NCBI RefSeq assembly: GCF_004359215.1
Contig: NC_090611.1
Coordinates: 5,746,188 to 5,810,187, forward strand
Source: Bremia lactucae
Lineage: Eukaryota > Oomycota > Peronosporomycetes > Peronosporales > Peronosporaceae
Direction: 5' to 3'
DNA length: 64,000 nucleotides
Shown: positions 31,846 to 43,228 of the stretch, in pieces
How the letters are laid out: every line of letters begins with the position of its first letter
Numbering within the stretch: the first letter of the stretch is position 1
Position numbers and translations under genes: made by a program
Notes under the pieces: model-generated
Seen by the model: only the letters and a program-made list of their open reading frames with translations
Database searches by the model: none
Told to the model about the DNA's origin: nothing

Positions 31846-32165
31846 GTGATGACCTTTCCCGTAGATTCGGGTGCATCACAAAATTTTGTGAAACTCGCGG
31901 CTCTAAGAAAGAGACCGGCGATGTTTGAGTCGCTTTGCCAGGATGGCAAGCGAGAAGAGGCGACCGTTCGTTTAGCGAACGGCGCGCTCGTTAAGTCTGA
32001 GGGAGTTCAGGTAGAACTCGCCTTCAGCTTTAGTGACTTCTCTTGTAAAGAGAAGTTCACAGTGCTAGGAAAGGAGAGTCCGTATGACCTCATCCTAGGC
32101 ATGCCATGGTTGGCAAAGTACCAACCATGGATAGACTGGCGTACACGCACAGTTGTGAACCTAAA
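31846..32165 (+). pseudogene. Retropepsin (aspartic protease), family A (copy A2)
   Basis: VDSGASQNFVK carries the catalytic D-S-G, followed by VRLANGALVKSEG and YDLILGMPWLAKYQPWIDW, the flap and the terminal strand of Ty3/Gypsy retropepsins. After about 32165 the frame runs into reverse-oriented family B sequence, making a chimeric tail. Confidence 0.85.
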
Positions 32166-32687
32166 ATTAATCCACAGGCTACCGAGGGATTATTCCCTTT
32201 GGATACTGAAGTCTAGTCACTCTAGCATTAACTATTTGAGGAGATTTTTTCTCAAGTACGTGGGACATAAAACTCAACGTCTTCCGACTGTGATTGCGCT
32301 ATCACAGTCGGGTACTCTAAGGTCGACTCTCTACTCGACCTAGGATCATCGTGTTGTCCCTTTGTGGCAACTGGTATATTCTTTGAATGTCGCCCGCTAT
32401 GCGTACATTCATGTCCTCAATCCACTCGACTTATTCGAGTGGTAGAGCTTCGTCGCTGCCAGTGCATTTGCACAGCCGCCGGCAGCTGACTCCACGGGGT
32501 GATTAGTAATCACACTGTGATCTTGTGCAGTCGTACTAACGACCGTACCACAAGTGAGGCCATCGCACTCACTCGTAGTTCATCCGCACGCTTGTGGACG
32601 CGCTAAGACGTTCATCAGATGGCCATCTGATAAACAAGGGGCAGGCATCTTCACGGATCGATGCTGCCAGCTGATTCTTGGCTCATA

Positions 32688-33764
32688 TTATCCGAGCCAA
32701 GGTAGACCTAGGATAACATCAAATTTGACATCCAAATCCAGTACGATGAAAACATCAGCGTACTGTAAATCTTTTAACGTGTTGTAAAATTTCACTACGC
32801 GTTTCATCAATGTTATCGATGCGCCTGTCGCTAAACGCACTGTCATCCTCGTTGGAGGGATGTCGCGCTTAACATATTTGAGCCTACGACCCTCTAGCGA
32901 CTGACAAATAAAGTTATTCGACGCCCACAGTCCACGTACTTTAAGTGACAAATCATTTATCACTTTTAACTTCAAAGTGATGACGGATACCTCATCACCA
33001 GGTGCAGAAACACATAATGATTGTGTGTCTGGAGCAACTTTCAAGAGATTTGCAGATTCTCTTGAGGTTGCTGGATCAGTAGGGCGTTGAGCCCCTACTG
33101 ACCCCGACCGTTTTTTGGGGTCCACCTCGCTGTTGCGATTTCGCAACAACGTCTGACCCGCGACCGTTGCCCTTTTGAGCATTCGGTCAAAATTACGTTC
33201 AGTACCTTTCGGTACTGGGCGTGGGGCACTACACTCATGAGCGTAGTATCCTAACTTTTGACAGCGATGGCATTTCTGCGATCGCTTAGTGCTCGAAAAG
33301 CGAGGTCTCTCGCTTTCGACGGAAGAGAGGTACATAGGTTCTGGACCTCCTAGCTCGTGTCGTCTTGGAGAACGATTCGATAACAAACTAGCTTGAGCCT
33401 GTCTCAAGCTAAAGTCCTCCTGTTCCGCAACGGATATTGCTTCTTCAATCGTATCAAGTTCCAAGCGGAACAGATGGGTATCCACGGGACCATCCGTAAA
33501 ACCTTGCATGAACACCGTAATCAACGTGTGCTCATGGACTGGGTTGTTTTTAATACAACTCGCCAAGAGTCGTATATGCTGGGCATAAGCGTGAACATCA
33601 CACTTGCCTAGCTTGAGTTTCAGAAGCTCTGATCGAGCTTGGAGCTCAGCCCTAGGCGGTTCAAACGTCTGTTTGATCCGGGCTTGAAAAGACACTAGCG
33701 ACCTAAGGGACATATGGGTCGCGCAACTTAAGGCCCATTGCCCAATTTTGGCACGACATGCCAA
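32688..33764 (-). CDS. Gag - zinc knuckle - protease frame, family B (copy B2)
   Basis: Longest open gag frame of the family, 358 codons without a clear ATG (the true start lies upstream beyond a frameshift). It has the retrotransposon gag core (IKQTFEPPRAELQARSELLK, VHAYAQHIRLLASCIKNN), a CCHC knuckle (CHRCQKLGYYAHEC) and a retropepsin-like C-terminal part (NNFICQSLEGRRLKYV, FDVILGLPWLG). The catalytic Asp position, which reads VDCG in copy C3, is changed here (RGLWASNN), so the protease would be inactive. Upstream at 34216-33960 frames of the leader part are broken. Confidence 0.8.
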   Translation of the reverse strand: MACRAKIGQWALSCATHMSLRSLVSFQARIKQTFEPPRAELQARSELLKLKLGKCDVHAYAQHIRLLASCIKNNPVHEHTLITVFMQGFTDGPVDTHLFRLELDTIEEAISVAEQEDFSLRQAQASLLSNRSPRRHELGGPEPMYLSSVESERPRFSSTKRSQKCHRCQKLGYYAHECSAPRPVPKGTERNFDRMLKRATVAGQTLLRNRNSEVDPKKRSGSVGAQRPTDPATSRESANLLKVAPDTQSLCVSAPGDEVSVITLKLKVINDLSLKVRGLWASNNFICQSLEGRRLKYVKRDIPPTRMTVRLATGASITLMKRVVKFYNTLKDLQYADVFIVLDLDVKFDVILGLPWLG

Positions 33765-34251
33765 AATTTGATTGAGCGAATGCGACTTGCATTTGCTCGT
33801 CGATGATGTGACGTGCCCTTATGGCGTCGTCCAACTCGACGAACCATCTTAAGAGGAAGTCTTCTTCGACCCTCCTATACTTAGAGATGTCAATCTTTAG
33901 GGTTCGAGACGACGCTTATGCGTCATCCCAGGTACAGGGGTATGTACCTGTTGTAACCTCAACAGCTATAACTGATTAGAGCCTTGCTGATCAAGCAAGG
34001 CTTCCTTCTCCTTCGCCTCGTCAAGTTCATGTTGTATGAACTTGGCGATGGCTGAATGGAGGGCATCTCTATCCAAACCGGACAGCATGGCCAAGATGGC
34101 ACCATTCCCACGGTCGAACTCATTCGTTCGATCGCACTCCTTTTTATGTCACATAGAAAGGATTTGCCATCGCGCAAAACGAGATGCGTATTTCCATTAT
34201 CATCTAACATGTCCATTTTAGATGATAGAACTGTGGTCCTTGGACGGACTA

Positions 34252-34264
34252 TGAAGTGCTACCA
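34252..34264 (-). other. Primer-binding site of copy B2
   Basis: On the minus strand TGGTAGCACTTCA follows the LTR end by 2 bases. The complement ends in CCA, as a tRNA 3' end does. The same TGGTAGCAC follows the LTRs at 45706, 47072 and 55933. Confidence 0.75.
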
Positions 34265-34266
34265 CG

Positions 34267-34454
34267 TGTAACGGGGCACTACTGACTTGAACTGCTTCAG
34301 TACAAGTCCATTTCGCACTGCTTCAGTTTCGAGTGGTGCCTTATGGTCACTTCACGTACACTAGATAATTTTTTCCAAAATTATCTACCTTTTAGATAAC
34401 ATATTACTTAACAACCTTAAGTTTTAATTTCATGTAACGATACACCCCGTTACA
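34267..34454 (-). repeat. Short family B LTR shared by copies B2 and B3
   Basis: 188 bp with intact ends (TGTAACGGGG...CCCCGTTACA) but lacking the central about 240 bp of the usual LTR. To the left is a primer-binding site, to the right a purine tract (complement of CACCCCTCCC), so it acts as 5' LTR of B2 and 3' LTR of B3. Confidence 0.9.
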
Positions 34455-34572
34455 TCACCCCTCCCTTACACGACAATCACTCTGACTTTCATTGGATAGA
34501 GTGGTCACTATGTGACCACTAAAATCAAAAATGATGTTGATTGGTCTGAACCATCATTTTAAATTCCATCGC

Positions 34573-35390
34573 ATGAAGAACAAATCCATGCGGGATGCTG
34601 TAAAAACAGCGCCTTCGGCTGCGGTTCGTGCAGCCGCGGGTGACGCACTGTTGTCTGTTGCGGCAGACGTTCCGTCTGCCGTAGTATCTTCTTCTCGCGC
34701 AACACTAGATATTGCGAGTGCACGTGGTGATTCAGCACGTGAATACGACCCCTCTTTGGAGGTCGACTACGAATGCGAGTCGGATGAAATGGCCGACTCG
34801 GGGAGAATGGAACAGTCTCCTGATAGACTTCAGGCGGCTGACTATGAGCCTTCGAATGAGAGGGCTCATTCTGATAGACGAGTTAATAGTATATTTGGAT
34901 CCGACGATGAGGAAGATCCCTCATCGCCCGTTCGATCTCCCGTACGGTCACCTGACCTGTTTCTGTGCAAGGTGATGACGACGGCATAAGCCATCGTAAC
35001 AAAAGTTCTTGTGGTACCCCTGCTTCAGTGGGTACCATATAGGGGAGTAAAGACAATAAAATGTCTCATCTCACCCCTGAAAAGAAGCCGTGGCTTTTGC
35101 CAGAACGGCTTATCAATAGCTTGTCTGGAGAAACTACTCCTCATAATTAATATCATTTATTTTTTGCGACAAAGCTACATGGCCTTGATAAGATTTTTAT
35201 CTCGATGCTTTTCTTAAGCATCGATGGTTTATTGGCAACAATAAGCGAGATTAATTCTCAAGATTTTTATCTCGATGCTTTTCTTAAGCATCGAGGTTTA
35301 TTGGCAACAATAAGCGAGATAAATTCTCTCTTATGCAAGCCTGGAGCGCGTTCATTCGCAATGTCAAAGACATTGGACGAGAAGACAATC
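34573..35390 (+). pseudogene. Antisense gene of family B element (copy B3, 3' truncated)
   Basis: ATG at 34573, 119 bp inside the 3' LTR; 139 codons are open to 34989. Sequence: basic start MKNKSMRDAVK, Ala/Ser-rich part, EYDPSLEVDYECESDE, then a strongly acidic SDDEEDPSSP stretch with SPVRSPVRSPD. Beyond a frameshift the PWLLPERLINSLSGETTP block and LMQAWSAFIRNVKDIGRE follow. A 70-bp tandem duplication lies at 35190-35328. At 35390 the sequence jumps to RT. This is the best-preserved N-terminal half among the B copies. No known family. Confidence 0.6.
35190..35328. repeat. 70-bp tandem duplication
   Basis: Units 35190-35259 and 35260-35328, both starting AAGATTTTTATCTCGATGCT; absent from the equivalent place in B1 (3706-3780). 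Confidence 0.9.
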
Positions 35391-36640
35391 AGCGCTTTAT
35401 AACCATTCTCGTCTTTTCTCAAGAAACGATAGAGATAAACCGTCATCTCTGCATAATTGCGAGAGTACTTGTACAAGTACGCCGTTAAACCAAAGAACTT
35501 TCTAAGTCCCTTGACATCGACTGGAACTGGCCAGTCGGTGATTGCCTTGATCTTTTCGGGATCAGGGCACACGCCGTGTTTACCGACGATGCACTCAAGA
35601 AGTGGTATTTTGCTTGCAGCGAATATACACTTCTTGAGATTTGCGTACAACTTATGCTTTCGCATAAGTTTAAGAATCTGGCGAACGTGAGTTTAATGAA
35701 CTTTCACGTCCATCTTCCCGTCCATGGCACGGCTAAGACGAATACATCGTCAAAATAACTCGGTCCGAATTCGCGCACCGGTCTCGACAGATTTGTTACG
35801 CATCTGTTGAATGCTGTAGGGGCGTTACTAAGCCCCTGAGGCATCACTAGCCATTCCCAAAGCATCCCACTGGGAGTGCTCACTGCTGTGTACGAGATGT
35901 CCCGTTCACACATAAGGATTTGATAGAACCTATCCATCAGATCCATAGACGAAAAGATTGTACTCTTAGACATACCATCTATGAAATACGTCTTTTCTAG
36001 GTATCGGCGTTTGAGCCGGTACTGTTGCAGCATTCAGTTTGTTGAATGCGTGCACTATCCGCCACCCTCTTGTGGCCTTTCGCACACAGAAGATCGGAGA
36101 GCTATGTGAGGAGGTTGACTCCCTTACATGGCTCGCTTTTACTCGATCGGCAAAGAATTTATCGATCGCAAGTACTTGTTCACGAGGCAGTGGTCACTGC
36201 TTCATGACACAGTACTTCGAGCTCGGTTTGAGCTCGATCTCATGTCGAGTGCCTTTATCCTTAGGCAACTCGCATGGAACTGCTTCAGGGAATACATCCC
36301 TGAATTCTATTAAATCCTCGTATAGAGGATTTCCCTTGAGTGACTCCCAAGATTGAGTACTGTATCTTTCAATCCGAGTCTTCACATCGAGGACACTTTC
36401 GTTCATCGATGAGCTGCTGAGAACCCGTTCGATCTCTGCAAAAATTACCGCTGACCATATATCGGTTACGTATTCGTTCTTTGTGACGAGTACGCAGATC
36501 TGCTTGATTCTACCACTATGCAGATCTCTCAAGAACCGCTTGTGTTCTAGGGTTGGTAATTGAGTTATCTCCGAAGTTAACTTCGGAGGCGCATACAGAT
36601 CAAGATTATAAGCACTTACTCTCAATCCGTCATTAACCGA
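35391..36640 (-). pseudogene. Reverse transcriptase region, family B (copy B3)
   Basis: Open segments on the minus strand: 36625-36194 (linker with LIEFRDVFPEAVPCELPKD and GTRHEIELKPSSKYC), 36033-35704 (FSSMDLMDRFYQIL, LWEWLVMPQGLSNAPTAF, catalytic SYFDDVFV) and 35665-35391 (KCIFAASKIPLLECIVGKHG, DWPVPVDVKGLRKFFGLTAY). Active-site Asp pair is present in FDD, but frameshifts separate the blocks and the RNase H part is deleted. Confidence 0.88.
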
Positions 36641-38520
36641 GAATTTTTAATGTCTCGATTTCTTCCTGTGATTTATCCGCAGGCTGCCGAGGGATCAATC
36701 CCTCGAGATGCTGAAGTAGAGTCACTTCAGCAATAAATATTTTAGGAGATTTCTCCTCAAATACGTGACGACTTATTCCCTCAACGTGTTCCGACTGTGA
36801 TAGCGCTATCACAGTCGGGTCCTCCTCGGTCGACTCTCTACTCGGCCTAGGATCATCCTGTTGTCCATTTTGACCAACCGGTATCTCCCTTGAATGTCGC
36901 TCGCTAGGCGAACATTCATGTCTCAATCCACTCGACTTATTCGAGTGGTGGACCTTCGGCGCTGCCTGTGCATTCGCACAGCCGCCGGCAGCTGACTCCA
37001 CAGGGTGATTAGCAATCACACTGTGATCTTGTGCAGTCGTACTAACGACCGTACCACAAGTGAGGCCATCGCACTCACTCGCTGTACATCCACACGCTCT
37101 TGGACGCTCCGAGACGTTCATCAGATTGCTATCACATGAACAAGTGGCAGGCATCTTTACGGATCGATGCTGCCAGCAGATCCTTGGCTCGTATTTTCTG
37201 AGCCAAGGTGGACCTAGGATGACATCAAATTTGTCATCCAAATCCAGTACGATGAAATCATCATCGTATTGTAAATATTTCAACGTGTAGTGAAATTTCA
37301 CTAAGCGTTTCATTACTGTTATCGATGCGTCTGTCGATAGACGCACCGTCATCCTCGTTGAGGGATGTCGCGCTCACATATTTGAGCCTACGACCCTCTA
37401 GTGACTGGCGACGAATAATGTTATTTGACGCTACACAGTCCACTAGGGCTGAAATTGACAAATTATTTGTCACTTTAACTTCAAGGTGATGAGGGATACT
37501 TCATCGCCAGGTGCAGAGACGCATAATGATTTTGTGTCTGGAGCAACATTAGTCAAGAGATTTGCAAATTCTCTTGAGGTTGCTGGATCAGTAGGGCGTT
37601 GCGCCCTTACTGACCCCGACTGTTTTTTGGCGGTCCGCCTCGTTGTTGCGAAATCGCAACAACGTCGGACCGCGACCGTTGCCCTTTTTGGCATACGGTT
37701 CAAAATTACGTTCAGTACCTTTCGGCGCTGGGCGTAGGGCACTACACTCATGAGCGTAGTGTCCCAATTTTTGGCAGCGATGGCATTTCTGCGATCGCTT
37801 ATTTCTCGAAAAGCGAGGTTTATCGCTTTCGACATAAAAGAGGTCCATTTGTTCTGGTCCTTCAAGCTCGTGTCGTCTCGGAGGACGATACGATGACGAA
37901 CTAACTTGAGCCTGTCTCAAGCTAAATTCCTCCTGTTCCGCAACTAATATTGCTTCTTCAAGCGTATCCAGTTCCAAACGGAACAGGCGGGTCTTTACGG
38001 GACCATCCGTAAGACCTTGAATGAACACCGTAATTTTTGTTAATGAACTGGGTTGTTTGTGATACAACTCGCTAAGAGTCGTGTGTGCTGGGCATAAGCT
38101 TGAACATCACGCTTGCCTTGCTTGAGTGTCAGAAAGTCTGATCGAGCTCTTAACTCAGCCTTAGGCGGTTCAAACGTCTGTTTGAGCCGGGTTTTAAGAG
38201 CCTCTAGCGACCCAAAGACATATGGGTCGCGCAACTTAAGGCCCAATGCTCAAGTTTTGGCACGACCTGCCAAATTTGACTGAGCAAATGCGACTTGCAT
38301 TTGCTCGTCGACGATGTGACGAACCTTTATGGCATCGTCCAACTCGACAAACCATTTTTAGAGGGAGTCTTATTCGACTTCGCTAAACTTAGAGATTTCA
38401 ATCTTTAAGGTATCCGAACGACGCGTGTGTGTCATCCCAGTTACAGGGGTCTGTACCTGCTGTAACCTCAACTGTTCTGCCAGTTAAGAGTTTTGCTGAT
38501 TGAGCAAGGCTACCTTCTTC
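36641..38520 (-). pseudogene. Gag and protease, family B (copy B3)
   Basis: Gag core (LKTRLKQTFEPPKAELRARS, VQAYAQHTRLLASCITNNPV), CCHC knuckle (CHRCQKLGHYAHEC near 37790), then a retropepsin with ALVDCVASNNIIRRQ (Asp present), VRLSTDASITVMKR and FDVILGPPWLRKYEP. Four or more frameshifts. The protease-RT spacer (37230-36633) is long and poorly conserved, as usual for this group. Confidence 0.85.
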
Positions 38521-38776
38521 TTCGCCTTGTCAAGTTCATGTTGTATGAACTTGGCGATGGCTGAATGGAGGGCATCTCTGTCCAAACCGAACAGCATGGC
38601 CAAGATGGCATCGTTCCCTACGGTCTATTTTCATTCGTTCGACCGCACTCCTTTCTGTGTCACTTAGAAAGGAGTAGCTACACGAGAAACATGATGCGTA
38701 TTTCCATTATCATCTAACATGTCCATGTTAGATGATGCAACTGTGGTCCTTGGACGGACTAAAAAGTAATACCAGG

Positions 38777-39191
38777 TGTAACGGGGCACTGCCGACTTGT
38801 ACTGCCTCAGTTCGAGTGGTGCCTCACGTCACTTCACATACACTAGTACGTGCAGAGGAAGACTCTCTTGAAAACGCTTGCATTAAAGAGGTTTAAAAGT
38901 AAACTGTATTATTATTGTTAAGTTCTTCTTGTCTATTTACTTAATACTAACTTAATTTTTAACAAATACAGAACATGTACTAAAAGTCTTATCTGTCTTT
39001 CTCTTTGCGCGCGTCCAGCGCTGACTGGACCGCGGAGAAAGTAGACATAATGGTCTATATCTACCAATGGATAAGTTTTCTAGAATATTACCATTTAAAG
39101 TAGTATTCTCCAGATATTATCTACCTTTTAGATAATGTATTAATTAACAACCTTTAAGTGTTAATCTCATGTAACGATACACCCCGTTACA
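38777..39191 (-). repeat. 5' LTR of family B (copy B3)
   Basis: 415 bp, TGTAACGGGG...CCCCGTTACA on the plus strand. On the element strand it is followed by CCTGGTATTAC, a variant of the primer-binding site. Confidence 0.92.
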
Positions 39192-39196
39192 CCTTT

Positions 39197-40060
39197 AGTT
39201 ATATTCGCTTCAACTCCCCCTTAAATAACCCTAAAATCAATATTATTATATTCACCTCACCCTAAACTCGTGCTATATCCCCCCCCCGAAAGAATAAACC
39301 AAAAGTCTCAAAATGAAATTTACCCCACCATAAATTTATCTCACCTCTAATTTCACGCGCGCAATTCACCCCATCGTCACAATTCCACCCTACCTCCATA
39401 ATTTCACGCTTAACGTTTCATTCAACCCCTAGCGCTCAGGTCTGACACAATTTCAACGCATTTACGTTAGTGTAAAACTGATTATATTCTTCTTAACTAT
39501 AGATTAGAAGGACCTGGCATGAAGCTACTAGAAAAAACTACGATTTGGGCAAGTTCGAACATTATGACCGACATTTTGACATATGCTGCAGCGCATCTAC
39601 GCGCCGGCTAAGCACGTTCAAATGCGGAAGGATCACGCCGGTAAAATGAGTCATTTTCAAAACGCACTTGCGATCCAGGGGGTGACCTCTTGTTTTCTGA
39701 ACAACAGGATTATTAATTGGTGCTGGATTAAGTGCTGCAAGATTTTCCAGCTGGCCAAGAATTTGCTGTTGCGGGAAGGCTCCCACTGCATTAAATCGCT
39801 GATTTACTGCTAGTAGGTATGGTTCCAAAGATGTATGTGTTCAATCGATTGGATCAGGAATGGCATCATCAAGGCGCCACAAAGGATGAAAATTATCGAT
39901 TGTGAGCGCCCTTCCGCTAGTCTGAATGGCCAATAGCACATGCTTGCAGGTATGCCTATTGTTGTCTTGATGGTATTGCTGCAGACAAGCAATTCAGATG
40001 GGGTTTCAGTACGCATGGCAATGAGCAATTTTAAAAGCATGTATGCTCGCATCATTTTGT
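39197..40060 (-). mobile_element. MULE fragment, copy 3 (terminal repeat and transposase C-terminus)
   Basis: 39197-39300 aligns with the C-rich left end of the MULE at 62240 (CTAAAATCAATATTATTATA, TCACCCTAAACTCGTGCTAT). On the minus strand 40055-39562 a transposase end is readable: ALTIDNFHPLWRLDDAIPDP, EPYLLAVNQRFNAVGAF, NPAPINNPVVQKTRG, then RRDPSAFE in a shifted frame. These match the C-terminal region of copy 1 near 12310-12600. The end repeat lies 3' of the gene here and 5' in copy 2, as expected for terminal inverted repeats. Confidence 0.7.
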
Positions 40061-41139
40061 GAGCACCTAATGGAAACTGAGGTTTGTTTCCGTTACGCGT
40101 ATTAACAGAATAGTACCGATCTCAATTAACTTAAAGCAAAATAAAGCGAGGGGCTTACATACCTTAAATATAATTTCTGACTTACCAGGCTTGTGTATGT
40201 GGCCAAATAGAAGCCTGGTTCGTCGAATGTCTACGCATCAAACTTTCCCGCAAACCAAACTTGAGAAGGACACATGACAACTGCGTAGCAAGAAGAGCAG
40301 TACATACAGCAGAACTTAACAATTGCTAAGTAACAAACCTATAGGCCCCTGAGATACAGAATAACTATCAACGAGACTAACGTTATTGTCTGATTTTGAG
40401 TTACTTTTGTAAACAATAAGCTATTATCTGTTGCACCTAATGGCAAAGGTCATTGTGATAATCTCACGTCAGCGATATTTTCTTGACACCAGCTAACGTC
40501 TTTGTATCCTGCAAGGCTTCATGCTCGAATTTAATGAATTTTAAGATTAAAATTCTCCTAATATTAAGATGTGTCGATCGTCTGGGCGGTGCGACGGATA
40601 CACTTATACAGACGGGCGCCCTATTGCATCCGGTCACGCGAATATGCTCGGCACAATAATTCTAAATCACCGGCGGTGAATTCAAATTTGCTGTCGGCCT
40701 CACCAGACTATTGGTCGTTTGGAAACTTGAATGAAATATACCAATATTGTATCCAGATTGCTAACTACGACATCTTGTTCGGTCGGTTGTCTTGTCGACC
40801 GACCGAACAAGATGTAGTAGTAAGCAATCTGGATACAATGATTTGAGACAAGTAAGTACAACTTTTGCTATGTAGCGACATCACAGAATGCATAAATGCA
40901 TATATCCGAGCTTTAACTTGAGACCACTTTGACTTTAGGGCTTTAAGGGGTTACATATGTTAAGTTGCACGATATATTCCAATGTATCTCTAACTTCCCC
41001 AGTACAAGGTCACATTTAAATCCAACAATTGTGTCGTGTCAGATATGTTGAACACAATTGGAGATAAACGGAGCAAAAATTCACCAATAAATACGTTATC
41101 CCAGCTGTATAAAGAAGGCACCGTTTAATGTTTGCGCCA
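40061..41139. other. Spacer with hairpin, no recognised gene
   Basis: Apart from the hairpin at 40746-40839 nothing is recognised on either strand; probably decayed transposon sequence. Confidence 0.4.
40746..40839. repeat. Long near-perfect hairpin
   Basis: Arms of 42 bases (40746-40787 and 40798-40839) with 2 mismatches, loop TGTCTTGTCG. No terminal repeat or element feature is seen next to it. Confidence 0.93.
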
Positions 41140-43195
41140 TTTATCGTTTGTGCAAAATTCGAATCTGGAAGACTTAATCTTACGCACCATTCCAGCCGCG
41201 ACTATAGCATGGAAAAAATCGTCAATATCGTTGCACTGCTGTTTTAATTAAGGCCATTGCCATGTTGCGCAAAATTTGGTTCCAGGAACCAGGTCTCATA
41301 ACGTACACTTCTTTCAGGAGGTATAGCAAACGATGAATTGTGACACAACACGTCTTGGAATTCCTCAACCAAAGAAAAGACTGGATTGAAAGGGTCTTTT
41401 AGGATCGATGGTTAGCGTACGCATACTGAGGGCCGATTTCAGGAAAGGCTTCATCCAAAAGCGGCGATGAGTTCAACTCAGTATCTGGTAGAAAACAAAC
41501 ATGTCGGATAAGTCACCAGTCTTTATAGCCTGGCCAAACGCATCAACAGACATTTCGTCTACTTCTAGAAGAGCATGTCGAGATGGGTAAACCTTTCTCA
41601 CCTTTTCAACAAGTTTGTACAGGTGTCCACTGGTATCACTCTGTGACGTTACAGACGCTTAGCGTCTTGCAGTACCCAACTTATGTATCCGCTGTTTCGA
41701 TTTCGAGACCATTCAATTTATAGAGGCCGAGGTTCTTCAACCTTAATTTGTTATCTATGAAAGCTAGTAACCGATCCGACTTCCGATTAAGAGTTATAGA
41801 TGATAACTTAGGGTTATCATCTAGTGAACGTTCACGTGTCACACTACACAGGAATTAAAACGGGTATAACCCGGAAATCTTTGGCGTATCGCCAACAGTG
41901 TCACTACCGAGACTCACCTCGGCCGTCGTCACTCGGTTAATTTAAACTTGCCGCTTCACGTGCATTTAAGGGAGTACACCCTTACCGATTTGACCCTTGG
42001 CCCGCTTTGCTTTCAGCATTCCGTGATTCTCCCTTTGAACAAAAATCACTTTACAGAGTACGTGCCGTTGCACTGACAGTCAATGAGCCACGCTCGAGGC
42101 TAATGTTTAAAACATTGGCGTTAATTAACTTAGACATTTCACTGCCCAGCACACTGACGGTCTCCGTCAGTGGCTTGCACTATTAGCACTTTTGTTACCA
42201 AGCAAAGGTGGGTTCATGACTCGCCAAAGCTTCGCTAGGAACATTGCACGTTGCGCATAAGGTCTGAGACCTCCAATCAATTCATGGCATACGGCATTGA
42301 AGCCAGGACAGAACGAAGATGATTTCATTTCTCAACTCCAAACCGAAGACAAGACAGCATTCGATACTGTCAAAGTCCAAAACGTTTGACCTGAATTTAA
42401 TGGAACTTTAGGCGCAGAGACACGAGTTCCATTCGCTAAACGAACATAATCGAATCGCCATTTCGATTTAAGCGCCCCAGCATTTCGCTGACTCTCTTCA
42501 GAGGAAAGAAGTTGAGAATCCTTGCAAGACACCCTAAAGCCAATTTAAATCGACCATGGCTTTACAAAGCCCCTCATAGTCGCCCTGCGACTAATAGGCC
42601 TGGCTTATATCCACTCTCCGCCACTAGGCGCAGAACTTATTGGAGCTAAGCATGTTTATCTCCACCTCCTATAGGTTCCGCAGAGTCCAATTCTTCCTAG
42701 TAGGCCACACGCACCTACTAGAAGTTGGGGTTTTCTCGCACCGTACCGGATTTCTAGTGAATAGTAAAGATATTGCTTGTGGCGAGCTTAGCGCGGATTG
42801 TGCGATAATTACGCTGGACGCAAGCATGAAACGTATGTTTCTCTGTAGATAATAAGTCCAAGTCCCTGTTGCTTTGATTAGAGCATAGTCGAGTTCATGA
42901 CCATTTCCCCCTCTCTAGTCTAAAGAAGAAGGGTTTCTTCTTCTTTACCATCAAATGCATTAACACTTAAAAAAAATGTGAAAGCCTAGGCTCTTTCACA
43001 GGTACTGGAATTTACCGAAAGCATCGATGCTGCTAAATTTTATAGAGCTGTGGTGTGAGAGTATAAAGGCGTCAAGCCGCGCAGTTAGCACTTCTGGGCC
43101 CCGAGACAGGATTACCCATTTGATCATTTTAGCTAAAGCTTTCAACATTTGAAACGCTACGCGTTGAATCTCTGAGAGATTAGAAGTCGTTTCAT
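41140..43195 (-). mobile_element. Ty3/Gypsy family D fragment (gag, protease, RT start)
   Basis: Minus strand, right to left: gag-like segment (43180-42998: RVAFQMLKALAKMI, DAFGKFQYL), retropepsin end (42532-42330: KSKWRFDYVRLANGTRVSAP), the protease-RT spacer (LTETVSVLGSEMSKLINANV near 42150; VYPSRHALLEVDEMSVDAFG near 41600) and the RT start (LVPGTKFCATWQWP, IDDFFHAIVAAGMV near 41300-41170). Frames are full of stops. Lineage differs from A-C. The link between gag and protease parts is by position only. Confidence 0.6.
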
Positions 43196-43228
43196 CCTAA
43201 CAAGCGATCAATCTGTAAAATTCAGGTA

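Larger units (their letters stand above)
30375..32165 (+). mobile_element. Ty3/Gypsy chromovirus family A, copy A2 (5' part)
   Basis: Begins inside a family A LTR at a GCTAGCG sequence directly after the C2 LTR, then the LTR end (to about 30630), gag (30670-31600) and protease (31846-32165). It stops abruptly at 32165 against family B sequence in the opposite direction. Confidence 0.8.
32166..34266 (-). mobile_element. Ty3/Gypsy chromovirus family B, copy B2 (5' part)
   Basis: Minus-strand internal region starting with a primer-binding-like site at 34264 next to the LTR 34267-34454 and running left through leader, gag, CCHC knuckle and protease, ending at 32166 where it meets A2. It shares its LTR with copy B3. 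Confidence 0.85.
34455..38776 (-). mobile_element. Ty3/Gypsy chromovirus family B, copy B3 (internal region)
   Basis: Minus-strand internal region between LTRs 38777-39191 (5') and 34267-34454 (3'). Right to left: primer-binding-like TGGTATTAC, leader, gag, protease, RT (to 35391), then a deletion removing RNase H, integrase and chromodomain, and the front half of the antisense gene on the plus strand (34573-35390). Confidence 0.88.
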
